From Perkinsus olseni (Eukaryota > Perkinsozoa > Perkinsida > Perkinsidae): 64,000 nucleotides of DNA. The notes below the pieces were generated by a model that saw only the letters and a program-made list of their open reading frames with translations, had not been told where the DNA came from and searched no databases. Below, one piece after another: positions 42,906 through 52,663 of the stretch; position 1 is the first letter of the stretch, and each line of letters begins with the position of its first letter. The translations under genes were made by a program, and so were the position numbers. The DNA lies in contig JABANP010000217.1 of NCBI GenBank assembly GCA_013115135.1, forward strand, positions 1 through 64,000, in the 5' to 3' direction.

Positions 42906-43430
42906 ATGACTACCCTTCTCATCTTCATTGCTCTCCTCCTTGGAGCTCATGCCGGTATCTTCGAAGGTTACACTCTTCCGGGAGATGAAGACTACTGGGC
43001 ATCCGCAGAGACACTCGCCGATTCAACTACGGCCCTCACCACGACCCCATCCTTCACCTACGTGGCCACCTCTACGGAATCCTCCCTCCAGCAGCTACTC
43101 AAGCTGGACATTCCGGTGAACCGCGGTGTTCCTACAACGGTCGAGCCCCTCTCACTGGAGGAGAAGCTGGAAGATTTGGAGATCCGACCCTTCCGTGGGT
43201 TCACCACAAGGCCTCCCACAACAAGCAGCCCGACGCCTCCTACCACGAAGTCAGTGCTGGGGCAGCTACTCGAGTTGAGAATTCCCATCCATGGGGACAT
43301 CTCGCCGGGAGCTGACAACACGACTGCTCCTCCCCCGGGGAACCTGCGAGCAGCTGGTCTAACCAGTCACAGCAGCGCTGTATCGGTTTGGTGGCTAGCG
43401 GTGGGGTTAACGGTTGCGACGGTCTTCTGA
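42906..43430 (+). CDS. YTLPGDE-family small secreted protein, copy 2 (174 aa)
   Basis: Signal peptide MTTLLIFIALLLGAHAG, IFEGYTLPGDEDYW, a Thr-rich linker, then LQQLLKLDIPVNRGVPTTV and EPLSLEEKLEDLEIRPFRGF. A second repeat follows (SVLGQLLELRIPIHGDIS) that copy 1 lacks. The C-terminal part is APPPGNLRAAGLTSHSS, then a hydrophobic tail (VWWLAVGLTVATVF). The internal repeat LxxLxIPxxRG occurs twice, so copies differ in repeat number. Confidence 0.85.
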   Translation: MTTLLIFIALLLGAHAGIFEGYTLPGDEDYWASAETLADSTTALTTTPSFTYVATSTESSLQQLLKLDIPVNRGVPTTVEPLSLEEKLEDLEIRPFRGFTTRPPTTSSPTPPTTKSVLGQLLELRIPIHGDISPGADNTTAPPPGNLRAAGLTSHSSAVSVWWLAVGLTVATVF

Positions 43431-43450
43431 GCGCAGCTTAGAGAAGGATG

Positions 43451-43476
43451 GCCGGTAAGCCCACGTGGCTGCCGGC
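43451..43476 (+). other. conserved 3' hairpin after YTLPGDE gene 2
   Basis: Same design as at 41052; the changed base in GCCGGT still pairs (U-G) with GCCGGC, and only the loop changes (CACGT). Confidence 0.8.
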
Positions 43477-44344
43477 GGCTATAGTATTACTAATTAGTTA
43501 TGACCCATTGCTTTGATACTATATCTTATGTTGGCCAGTGAAGTACCATGCTGAGTTGAAGTAACTCCAATAATACTCGGGAATAGAGACATTCCTGGGA
43601 TGGGAACCGCCAACATGATGTGCGACGAATCTAAGTGTGCGCAAGATACAGTAGCGCACGCCCTAAATTCAGTTGGTCCATTATTTCAAATTGAAGGACG
43701 AGCGAGAGTCGGCGACCATCAATCCTTCGAGGCATGATGGCCATCAGTAGATCTCTAGTCATCTGTGTCATCAGTAGTTCTGTAGATAGCTCTCGATCCC
43801 GAGGATTTTCCCTGAGATCGACAGCGATCTACAGGACTCGAAACCCACAGCTCTCAACTGCTAGACGGCCGAACAGTGTTCTAAGAACACCGATAGACTG
43901 CTGGCAGATGCCTGCTGCAGTCCTGCAACAATTCTCAGGTCACAATACAACTTGTGTTGTGTTGTGCTGTGTTGTGTTACACAACGAGTGATGAGCAGCA
44001 GCAAAGGAAATCCAACGAACCGCGTAGACCGGCACCATGGCAGCATTATAGGAACAGAGAAAGCGACTGACTTCACGAATCGACGAGCATTCACGAATCG
44101 CGCAATAAGCGAATGCTCAGGCTTGAACTGCTCACGCTGAACAGGCAGGCGAACTCGCAAGACTTATTCTTTGCCAACTTCCATCTTCTGAGAAGATGGA
44201 GAGAAGATGCTCCTTTCTCACCGCCAGCCCTACAAGCATCACACCTAGGATAATTCAGGCATGCATGGAATATGCCAGTTACAAGATTCATCTCAAGAAA
44301 CACTACAAGCGCTCTAGATCCGGCTTCTCACACAAGCAAATTTT

Positions 44345-44371
44345 GCCGGTCTTGTTTTAAACAAGACCGGC
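44345..44371. repeat. perfect hairpin, 13-bp arms, 1-nt centre
   Basis: GCCGGTCTTGTTT, T, and its exact reverse complement. Confidence 0.92.
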
Positions 44372-44581
44372 GGTTAGACCCGGAGCAAAATGCATGGTGC
44401 CACCCTGATGGTGGTGGAGCGCCATTGCATGCCGTTGGTCAACGATTTTTAATCGTCGATTAACCGCCGCAGTGGGTCAATTCACTGGCCATTCCCGCTG
44501 GTACCGAATAAAAGATGAACATCATGATGGATATTAACTCCGCTGCTGCATCAGCTTACAATTCGACCCACAGTGAGTCAC

Positions 44582-44601
44582 CCACTACTAGTGAGTCACT
44601 A
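44582..44601. repeat. 14-bp palindromic insertion, X = TCACTA, one mismatch
   Basis: CCACTA, c, X', g, X. Confidence 0.7.
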
Positions 44602-44695
44602 GATAACACAAATCCTGATCATCATAAGATGAAATCTATTAATCTGTCGAAAAATGCCAAATAAGTGAGCGCTACTGAGCATTATCAATTACTAC

Positions 44696-46159
44696 TCAGT
44701 CACTCGAGGAGTACCAGACTACACGCCCTCTGCTGAATGATTCCGCAGCACAGCGATCTGTTGGCCCCTTATCGCAGAATGACTCCACAAAGTCACCGTC
44801 CCAACAAGGAATCTCCACCTTGTATGTTGGCTCCGTTCTCAACTGCCATATCCGCCCACCAGCTTCAAGCAGCCTTCTGAATCCATCCCACAATTCATGT
44901 TCGTGTGCCACACCGGTGCCGTGCACTGGGCAGCGGAACTCTACACCGCCATCCCAGAGCGGGCGGATTCTTCCACTGAAGAGGCCGTGCATGAATGCTG
45001 CTCTTTCCGGTGTAACTGGCGTGTACTCCAAACCGAGGCGGGTAATATTCGGGCAGCTCTCAAGTAGACTAAAGAGCATATCCTCAGTGATGTTCCATTC
45101 ACCGAGACCCAATACACTCAAAGAGGCCGGGCTGATGGTCTTGAGACCGTCGAAAAAGGACATAAGATACTCATCACTCGCTCCCGAGGGTCCAGAGAAG
45201 TCAACGCATCGCATGCGGGAATTCGATCCCACCCAGCGGAACATATCATTGACTTCCTCGACGGGAGCTTCGAAATATGGGCGGATCATTTCCAGGTTGC
45301 AGAGGTTGGCACAAGAAATTAATCCATTATAAAAGAAGCCGGATTTGATGATGCCTCCCGAGAGACAGAGGACACGCAGACTTGAAGGAAACGGATAGAC
45401 TATCACCCTGTGGTAATCCGAAGTTGCCGTCGATGACAAGTGCAACACTCTCAGAATAGAGCACCTCTCGATTGACTTCCGTAACTGTTCGATGTCGGTC
45501 GACCGTGTATTCTTCTCAAAGTGAACGCTCAAGCCCAACTCCACCAGCGGCTCATGGGCTTGGTCACAGACAACCTTCAGGCGAGCCAAAGGAACTTTAG
45601 TTCTTTCTAGGCGAAGGACTCTCCACGGCTTCCTTCTTGCTCCACCATCTAACCATCCCCTACCGGTGACGCAAAGCCACACCACCAACAGTTCTGTGAG
45701 GTTCGGCAGACTGCCACAGCACAGCGACAGATCATCATCTTTGATACCGGGATGGTACGACAAGTCGAGTCGGACCAATTTCGGCAAGCAATCCCAGAGT
45801 CGCCGATTCAGGCGGAGAGAGCGTGTCGCCAAAGTCCTCAAATTGGGAGCAGCACCATTCTCGAGAACCTCCTGCAGCTCATCCACGTCGTCCTCCATCG
45901 GTGCGTTAAGCTCCCCCGTGTACCTTCCATACGTCTTCATCATGGCATTCAAGCCCTCAGCATGTTTCTGCCGAGGCATCGTTATCTTCAATATCCCATA
46001 GCCAGTTCTAGCTCCCTCATGAAGTAAATAGTCCAGCACAGACCTTCTCCAACTGCTGCACACTGACGCCATTCGGACAGCACTGGTGACATCAGAGATG
46101 AGCCAAGGGAGGAGGTGCTCGAGGATAAGGCCATCAATGGGAAGAGAAGTTGGAAGCAT
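44696..46159 (-). CDS. F-box protein with leucine-rich repeats
   Basis: A continuous intronless frame of 487 codons from the ATG at 46159; the frame is open a little further upstream but without ATG. The N-terminus holds an F-box-like helix set (LPIDGLILEHLLPWLISD, then MASVCSSWRRSVLD). Leucine-rich repeats follow: LPKLVRLDLSYHPGIKDDDL, CGSLPNLTELLVV, LRVLHLSS, LSVLGLGEWNITEDMLFSLL, CPNITRLGLEYTPVTPE. The last 100 residues are not recognised. Family role: substrate adaptor of SCF ubiquitin ligases. A long hairpin lies 60 bp upstream. No palindromic insertion occurs in it. Confidence 0.85.
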   Translation of the reverse strand: MLPTSLPIDGLILEHLLPWLISDVTSAVRMASVCSSWRRSVLDYLLHEGARTGYGILKITMPRQKHAEGLNAMMKTYGRYTGELNAPMEDDVDELQEVLENGAAPNLRTLATRSLRLNRRLWDCLPKLVRLDLSYHPGIKDDDLSLCCGSLPNLTELLVVWLCVTGRGWLDGGARRKPWRVLRLERTKVPLARLKVVCDQAHEPLVELGLSVHFEKNTRSTDIEQLRKSIERCSILRVLHLSSTATSDYHRVIVYPFPSSLRVLCLSGGIIKSGFFYNGLISCANLCNLEMIRPYFEAPVEEVNDMFRWVGSNSRMRCVDFSGPSGASDEYLMSFFDGLKTISPASLSVLGLGEWNITEDMLFSLLESCPNITRLGLEYTPVTPERAAFMHGLFSGRIRPLWDGGVEFRCPVHGTGVAHEHELWDGFRRLLEAGGRIWQLRTEPTYKVEIPCWDGDFVESFCDKGPTDRCAAESFSRGRVVWYSSSD

Positions 46160-46220
46160 CGAGAAGATACTGAAGGCCGAGTCAGATATTTCAATAGAAT
46201 TTCTATTAAGAGGCAATTCT

Positions 46221-46269
46221 AAGCAATTGTAGGTTCATTTCTATTATAGAAATGAAGCTACAATTGCTT
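46221..46269. repeat. long hairpin upstream of the F-box gene, 23-bp arms
   Basis: The arms 46221-46243 and 46247-46269 pair with one mismatch around TTA. The left arm starts AAGCAATTGTAGGTTC. Confidence 0.92.
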
Positions 46270-46337
46270 ATTCGACGAGAACTTCTCATTGAAGTATAGA
46301 GGTACCAAAACCGACGGAGAAGTGGTCCAATACACAC

Positions 46338-46395
46338 AAAATATTCGCGTGTGTGAGTTTATAGTCAAACGCCGGTCCCAGCTCTGCTTAGTCGA
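46338..46395. repeat. dispersed repeat, copy 2
   Basis: Partner of 21128-21180. Confidence 0.45.
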
Positions 46396-46784
46396 GGGTG
46401 CTCTGTAACGTTCATGATGAGCTTGGTGCCGGCCTCTCCCGACCATTGGACATCGGGAGCCCTCATCTCGCACTTTTACGGGCAGGCTCACCAACGATTC
46501 ATGCCATGGGATGTCCTACAGCGTCAACATACAATAGCAGTGCTCTCCATAAACGGCGATAAGCACCATAACTAGCCGAGTAGCGAAAGCCGAATTCCTC
46601 CCTCGGCCATCCCACAATTCACGAGACTTGGATAAACTCGAGACACAATCACTCAGTATACGAAGCTCTTCTTTGGACCCCCGAAACCATCATAAATCAA
46701 GGAACTTGAAACGACTGAATAATATGCTACAGCAGTCCCTGCACGGAGCACACAGGCAACTTGTGCTCTCGAGAGGTTCAGGAA

Positions 46785-49439
46785 CTATCCCTGACTCGCT
46801 GATCGACTCAGTGCTCTCGATCTTGGATGCGATATTGAAGGGGCCCTTGACCGAGGGATCATCTCAACAGGCACATGGCATCCGAACAGCCTCGTCTCCA
46901 AGACAGTCCACTGCTCAGAGAACAACTTCAAAGCATACATCAGAAAGAACGCTCTCGCTCCGCCAGAGTCGAGCTTCTCACTCAGAGGCTCGCTCCAATC
47001 CTTCGCCTCATCAAGATCTGCTCTCCGAGCAGCAAAGAACGCGTCAAAGCATTTCTGGACAGCCACGTTGACGTCCTCGTTGATTGTTATACGGCGAGAC
47101 CTCGTGTCATTTCTGATCTTATCAACAACACGCATTCTCGCCAACGTCAAAGCCGCTTCGATTTCTTTCAATGGCGGAAGCACTTTCGACAGTAAACCAT
47201 CTTCTCTGTCCTTGGGAGACAAAGAAGTCTTCACTAGCGCATTGTGCAGAATTATAGCGCATCTATTCATCTTGCTGATCTCTAGCTCGGAGTGAATCAT
47301 GCTCTCCACCAGACGAGGAATGATGCCGACAGGACCATACACCAGCACTTCAGCTCGACTGTCGTTCAGTAGCGATAGACGTTCTCCCAGCAGCTTGAAA
47401 CTGAGAGCGCTGAACTCGGCGCGATTATCTTCAACTTCGCCCTCAGGCTGAGTGTACACGTCAACTAGCTGAGCCATCGCCTTCTCCACCTCCTTGGTGG
47501 AGTTCTCGATCGCGAATGCTGATGATAGACGTAGGCGATAGGAAGCATATGACGGGACCACCACGCAAGAAAAGATACTCCCAAAGATGACACCACCCAG
47601 GGTCAAAGCGGACCGCCACGCCGACACAATCATCATGTCTCCGAGCTCATCATCGTACATTGTGAAGGAGAGGCCCATGCAAACGATGAGCCAGGTGAGA
47701 AACGTCACGAGAGAGGCATAACCAATCGCCTCGTTAGAGAGCTGAACCATTTTGCAGAAGAAAGATATGATAAGCATCTCGACCACCATAGACGATACAC
47801 TGTGGGCGTTGACCCATAAACAAAGCATGCCGATTATACATCCCAGAATAGTACCGATGACGCGGTGCGTCCCGCGGACTAAAGTCGCGCCTGCGGTGGG
47901 CAATGAGGCTACTTGCACGCCCAAGATACACCACAAGGAATGGGCTTCCAATAATAGTGAGTAAAGGGCGCCGGCGCGTAACAGTAGTGAGCCAATCGTT
48001 ATTGATAGCATATACCGCACGGAGAACTTCATCTTATGCCATATGCTGGGGTCCTCTTCCAGACCGACAAAGAAAGGCTTCTTCCACCAGTCACGAAGAA
48101 AGTCTACGAACTCGTACATGGGACCAAACAGCAGCTCCATGATAGGAAGCTGAAAAGAATAAGATATCAAAAGCAGCTCGAACATAGCAGACTGATGAGC
48201 GAAGCACTCGGATAATGATATCGAGAAGAACTCCACTTATCGTGGTACGCTCATCGGCTCACCCTCTCTTTGTTCTTTTTCTGAGATCGCAGCTTCGAGA
48301 GAGCATCGTGAAAGGCCTGCACTTCTGATGCAAAGTACAGCATATTCCCCATACCAAATCTGAACCGCATCAGCTCATCATGATCCGAAAAACTGGTGCC
48401 TAGTAGTTCTTCGCATGCCAGTTGATTCTTCAAAACTTTCTCAAAACATTTCCGTGAGAGATCCCCAACATTGTCATTCTCCACAGCAGCCGGAGTGGTG
48501 CTGTCGAAGCAGGCTCTGAGCATAACCGCCGCCTCTGACCTCAAGTCAAGAATATCTACGGCAAGTGGACGCCAGAGCAGATCGATCATAGTATCATCGA
48601 ACGGACCACCGGACATCGCCTCCTTTATAGAGATTAGGAATCCACTCATACGCCACATCGTATTCTTCAACTCTGGTGGTATGGGGAGAGCCGATAGCTC
48701 ACGGCATTGCTCAACCAGCTGAGCATACGTTTGATCGATCAGAGCAGGGTGCTTGTTAGCAGACGTGAAGAAGGTACAGAATACATCGTAAACTTCAGCC
48801 ACGGTCGAGGCAAAAGTTTCAAGTCTCGAAGGGCCACCTCTCGGAAGAGCATTGAATGCTTTCAAAATTCGCATAATCACCATTGCCACAACGGCCCCGT
48901 ACGTACTCGCAGTTGTGAAAACGAGCCCATCCAAATAGGGGTGAAAAACATAGAAGGCCACAGGAGAACAGTTCATGATCAGTGCTGCTTCAGCTAACCA
49001 CAGCTCCCTCAGTTTGCATGGTGACGCTCGATGACCCATGCAAATGAACAACGTGAATGGTATATTCAGAACAATACTCCAAAGCCTATGATACTCATCT
49101 GGTGGGTCTAAGGCTGCGATTATCGCGTGGACGAGAGCACCTAGGCCGTAACCTAGCCACGCACCAGAGATGACTTTCAGACAGAATCGACGACAGGGCT
49201 CATAGCCGAGTTGAACGGCAAAGACGGCCCAGATTGGGGCAATCACCTGACCAGCAAGCATAAAGTCAACAATACTATTTCACCATACTCACCAAGTAGT
49301 ATTCATACCAAGGGTGATAGTAGGACATGACAATGAAGGGGATGGCGGCTACAGCACATACAATCGACGCCAATATCGCGCAGTAGATAACCGATAAGGG
49401 AATGGTTGCTGGACGAGTTACTTGATGACGCTTAAGCAT
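46785..49439 (-). CDS. FUSC-family multi-pass membrane protein
   Basis: Three exons. Exon 1 (49439-49293) starts MLKRHQVTRPATIPLSVIYC and has one membrane segment. Exon 2 (49246-48263) begins VIAPIWAVFAVQLGYEP. Exon 3 (48149-46785) begins LPIMELLFGPMYEF and holds the FUSC-like block SVRYMLSITIGSLLLRAG, then WCILGVQVASLP and TLVRGTHRVIGTILGCIIGM. Both introns are GT-AG and phase 0 (GTGAGTATGG..., GTGAGCCGAT...). Two sets of about five membrane segments each are followed by a soluble helical region, as in FUSC and aromatic-acid efflux proteins. About 830 residues. It probably exports small organic anions; the substrate is unknown. Confidence 0.82.
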
Positions 49440-50050
49440 ACTCTGGAAAGCGGAAAGGAGATCTCAATGAGAAAACTACATCGAAGGCCTGAGCCGCTGT
49501 GCTCGTCGAACGCACGTAAGACAACAAGTTGGCCATCATATCATCAAACTAGAAGCGCAACACGGTGACGGCTTTGACGAGGAAGCTCTCTGCACTCATG
49601 TCGCAGCTGGGTATCAACGCTCAGAAGCAGCGGTGACCGGTGAGCGGTCTAGAGGAGCTGCTCTCTGAGAATCTAAGGATAAACTTCCGTACGGCGTACG
49701 CGCCGGTGAACTCCAGCTGGCAGTAAGGGGAGTCAGCCCGGGCCCACCGGTGGCCGAGTTCTGGCCGAACCTACGGGTGTCCCGAGCCATCATCCCTTGA
49801 CCACCACCTGAACGCGTTCCGTCAACCTGGATGCTCCAGGTTTTCGATGACCGACTAATGATACTTTGATGCTCAAAGTTCTCCCGTTATTGATTCTCAG
49901 TTCCTACAGAAGGGGAAGCTCGATCTCTCGGGGCTCGAGCTCGAACCACAACTTCGGTTCGAAGATCTGGCGAGATGAACGCTACGCTGTGGGAGTGCAA
50001 GCGCGGAGCACGGGAATGGCCAGGCCGAAGATGAGGCACCTTCGTTAACA
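49440..50050. other. flank of tRNA-Lys copy 2, decayed duplicate DNA
   Basis: Contains the AAACTAGAAGCGCAACA segment and a degenerate copy of the last coiled-coil exon near 49830. No usable frame. Confidence 0.5.
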
Positions 50051-50123
50051 GCCTCGGTAGCTCAGTCGGTAGAGCGCGTGCCTTTTAAGCCCGTGGTCGT
50101 GGGTTCGAGCCCCGCCCGAGGTG
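49546..50123. repeat. segmental duplication around tRNA-Lys, copy 2
   Basis: Partner of 36238-36780. Confidence 0.75.
50051..50123 (+). tRNA. tRNA-Lys (TTT), copy 2
   Basis: All 73 nt are identical to copy 1; anticodon at 50084-50086. Only TTAACA is shared immediately upstream, so the coding part has been conserved or corrected. Confidence 0.95.
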
Positions 50124-51295
50124 TAAAAACCTTCAACCTAATTGATTCACTCCATGAGGATGTAATTGACACTACTCCGCCTCGTCGCCCCCGCGCAACA
50201 CTCCCACATCATCTCCTCTCGGACCGCCAGACTGAGGCGGGTTACTCCTTTGCTGAGACTTTTCGCGTACCTTCGCCTAAGCCTACTGCCTGATAGTGAG
50301 CAACGCTCCCGAAACTTGATTTCTCGACTGATCGTACCCAGCCACAGTCGCGCGCATTCAGTGCTGGTTTGTCCCGCGGCGCGAGACCGCGACGCGGCCT
50401 CCGCGCGTCTCCAGATCTCCACTAACAATAAGACTCAACTTCCTCCGCCCTTCCTTGGAGCTTGTGCTGAGTTCATCGGCAATGAATCATTGCCAATGCA
50501 CCATTTCACACTCACTCTCCGTTGTCAATTGTTTCAAGAGAGGTTACCCTACTAATGTATCATGACCCTACCGACACGCTCCCTCTCAGGAGTCGTCAGA
50601 GCAAGCAGACTGATCACTAAGACTCTGTTACGACTTCTTTTTCTTTCCCTCCCCCTCTCTCGAAACCCAATCCAACTCCTATTCCAGCGCAGCTAACTCC
50701 GTCTCGCGCCCCTCAATCGTAGTCGTTCTCGCTATGGTGACCTCGTCTCTGTGTGCCGCTCGGAGAGGTCCGCTCTCAACTGGCATGATAGACTCGACAC
50801 GCTTATTAAAACAAGCTGTAGCTCGGCAGTCCCTAACGGCCTGACTACCGGCCTAATCGACATGATAAGACCGGATGGGTACTGCCCAACGCGCGCCCCA
50901 TGCTGCCGCTCGATTCCAAGAGTCTTTCGCTCCTTCCCCACATTCCTCCCCTCAGTTATTCAATTCCGTCTTGCACCTCACTGCAATTTCGCCGCGTTCA
51001 TCGCCGCCTCCGGCGCCTCTCTCACCGCGATCCAAAATCGCTGGGGTGACATCCCGGAAATGCCACAGTGGCATATCGCGGCCAGGATAGGTCGTGGTTG
51101 GCTCTGAGATCATAAATTAGCCTTCTCTATTCTCACACGATGAACCTTGCTCCACTGCGTCCGTTCGTACCGCTCGGAAGAAGACCCCCCCCCGTGCAGC
51201 AATACAAATCATGATTCCTGTCCTGCCCCTGACGGGGGTATTTCCCGCAGGCATCGGTTATGCTTGAACCACCAACGACGCGCCAACCGCTCGAA
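50124..51295. other. decayed duplicate of coiled-coil gene DNA
   Basis: 50690-50760 matches 37330-37400 (CTCGCRCCCCTCAATCRTAG-like stretch followed by GGTGACCTC). No frame is continuous. Confidence 0.55.
50480..50499. repeat. 14-bp palindromic insertion, X = CAATGA, one mismatch
   Basis: X, a, X', c, then CAATGC. Confidence 0.7.
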
Positions 51296-51356
51296 TTCCG
51301 CATCTCCATTTTGGCTCGCCCTTTTTCCGCGACCGCGGAAGACTACCGCGACCGCA
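51296..51356 (+). promoter_or_regulatory. conserved upstream element of the YTLPGDE family
   Basis: TTCCGCATCTCCATTTTGGC then TCGCCC, then CCGCGACCGCG and CCGCGACCGCA. About 120 bp before the ATG at 51479. The core CCATTTTGGCTC equals 12 nt of the dinoflagellate/Perkinsus spliced leader as I recall it. Confidence 0.75.
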
Positions 51357-51478
51357 ATCCTCGAACTAGCCGACTGCGAATCTGCCACTAATACCTCCGA
51401 GCCGTTGAATTAGGTCGTTCACTAAACCACATGCACTCACGAAATCCCTTTCAGGATACTGTACCACCAATTTCCCAG

Positions 51479-52012
51479 ATGACTATCCTCTCGCTTCTCA
51501 TCGCTCTCCTTACTGGGGTCTACGGTGGAATCTTCGACGACTATACTCTACCTGGGGACGAGCAGTATTGGGCATCTCTGGGCAGTACTGGTACCACTAC
51601 CACAGCTCCAAGTACAAGTACTTCCTCTACTACGCTCGCCACTACTCCTGAGTCGGTGCTCCAGCAGCTCCTCGCACTCAATATACCGGAGTACCGAGGC
51701 CTCCCTACTACGGTTGAGCCGCTGTCCGTGCAAGAGAGGTTGCAGGGCTTGGATATCCCTCCCTACCACAGGATCTCTACAGCGGCTCCTACCGAGTCCA
51801 GCCCTACTCCGATCGCGGATACGACAAAATCGGTGTTGGAACGGTTGGCTGAGCTGGATATCCCTCTTCTTGAGGGTATATCGTCACTCGCGACGGCCAG
51901 CACAAGCGCTCCTCCACCAACAAACCTCCGGGGTGTTGAGCGTACAAGCTTTGGCGACGGGATATCGGTGAGCTGGATGGTTGTCGGGGTAGCGTGGGCG
52001 AGAGTCTTCTGA
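51479..52012 (+). CDS. YTLPGDE-family small secreted protein, copy 3 (177 aa)
   Basis: I chose the ATG at 51479, which aligns with the other copies and opens the signal peptide (MTILSLLIALLTGVYGG); a frame extension to 51431 is unsupported. Then IFDDYTLPGDEQYW, a Thr/Ser linker, LALNIPEYRGLPTTVEPLSV, LDIPPYHRISTAAP and a further repeat (SVLERLAELDIPLLEGISS). The end is APPPTNLRGVERTSFGD plus the tail VSWMVVGVAWARVF. Layout as in copy 2. Confidence 0.85.
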   Translation: MTILSLLIALLTGVYGGIFDDYTLPGDEQYWASLGSTGTTTTAPSTSTSSTTLATTPESVLQQLLALNIPEYRGLPTTVEPLSVQERLQGLDIPPYHRISTAAPTESSPTPIADTTKSVLERLAELDIPLLEGISSLATASTSAPPPTNLRGVERTSFGDGISVSWMVVGVAWARVF

Positions 52013-52032
52013 GGACGGACTGAAAATGGAGG

Positions 52033-52058
52033 GCCGGCAAGCCCACGTGGCTGCCGGC
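52033..52058 (+). other. conserved 3' hairpin after YTLPGDE gene 3
   Basis: GCCGGC, A, AGCC, CACGT, GGCT, GCCGGC, about 20 bp after the stop. Confidence 0.8.
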
Positions 52059-52288
52059 GACTGTACCATTACTAATTTGTGATGAACACCGCATGATTGA
52101 TATATACTTTTTTGTCTTTGGAAACAATGCTGAGTGAAGTCAAGCTGCTGTTGCGTTGCATTTGGATACCGAGCGGCTATGATAATCTCAGAGAATCACC
52201 ACATCAACTCGAGCTAGAGCCCCTGGCCTAGAGGGCGGTCGAGCGTTTACAACTCAGTCCGTATTATTCAAGGAGTAACAATCAAGCC

Positions 52289-52630
52289 CTACGGTTGTTT
52301 TGCCAGGACTTGCATATCTGAAATACCGGATCCCAGGTGGGAAGTAGTCATTCGAGGGGAAACATCGACTCGCCCCGAGCGCTCCATGCATAATAACAAC
52401 ATCACGAAAGCAAAGATCGAGGAGAGAAAGCAGATTGAGAACAATGAAATGTCAGCGCGATATTGAGCCTTCCTTGCATACTCCAGCTGCCCTTTCCAGC
52501 GAACTGTGCATAGAGCCTCTATGATAGAGGAGCTCCCCCGGTCAGCATACTCGAACTCAGTAGCCCACGCATGCATAGAAAACATGAGGATAGAAGTCGA
52601 CGGTGCATGACAATCATTCAATATCCACAT
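52289..52630 (-). CDS. hypothetical small membrane protein
   Basis: A frame of 113 codons from an ATG at 52630 with one membrane segment (ISLFSICFLSSIFAFVMLLL). It follows BBS1 closely on the same strand and may be an exon of something larger, since an acceptor-like CTTCTTGTAG precedes it. A palindromic insertion lies inside it at 52510, which argues against a conserved coding role. Not recognised. Confidence 0.3.
   Translation of the reverse strand: MWILNDCHAPSTSILMFSMHAWATEFEYADRGSSSIIEALCTVRWKGQLEYARKAQYRADISLFSICFLSSIFAFVMLLLCMERSGRVDVSPRMTTSHLGSGISDMQVLAKQP
52510..52529. repeat. 14-bp palindromic insertion, X = ATAGAG
   Basis: X, c, X', g, X, exact, inside the doubtful frame 52289-52630. 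Confidence 0.92.
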
Positions 52631-52663
52631 CAGAAACCTACAAGAAGCGCAAAAGAAACCGAA

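Larger units (their letters stand above)
43480..44695. other. intergenic, no gene recognised
   Basis: Contains a hairpin at 44345, a palindromic insertion at 44582 and a TTGTG-rich run near 43950-43980. No supported frame. Confidence 0.45.

Noticed and set aside
20000..45000. Many 6-bp inverted repeats with 3-nt spacers (for example GTGTTC-TAA-GAACAC)
   Set aside because: About 16 such pairs are expected by chance in 64 kb for any single spacer length, and they lack the third copy seen in the real insertions.
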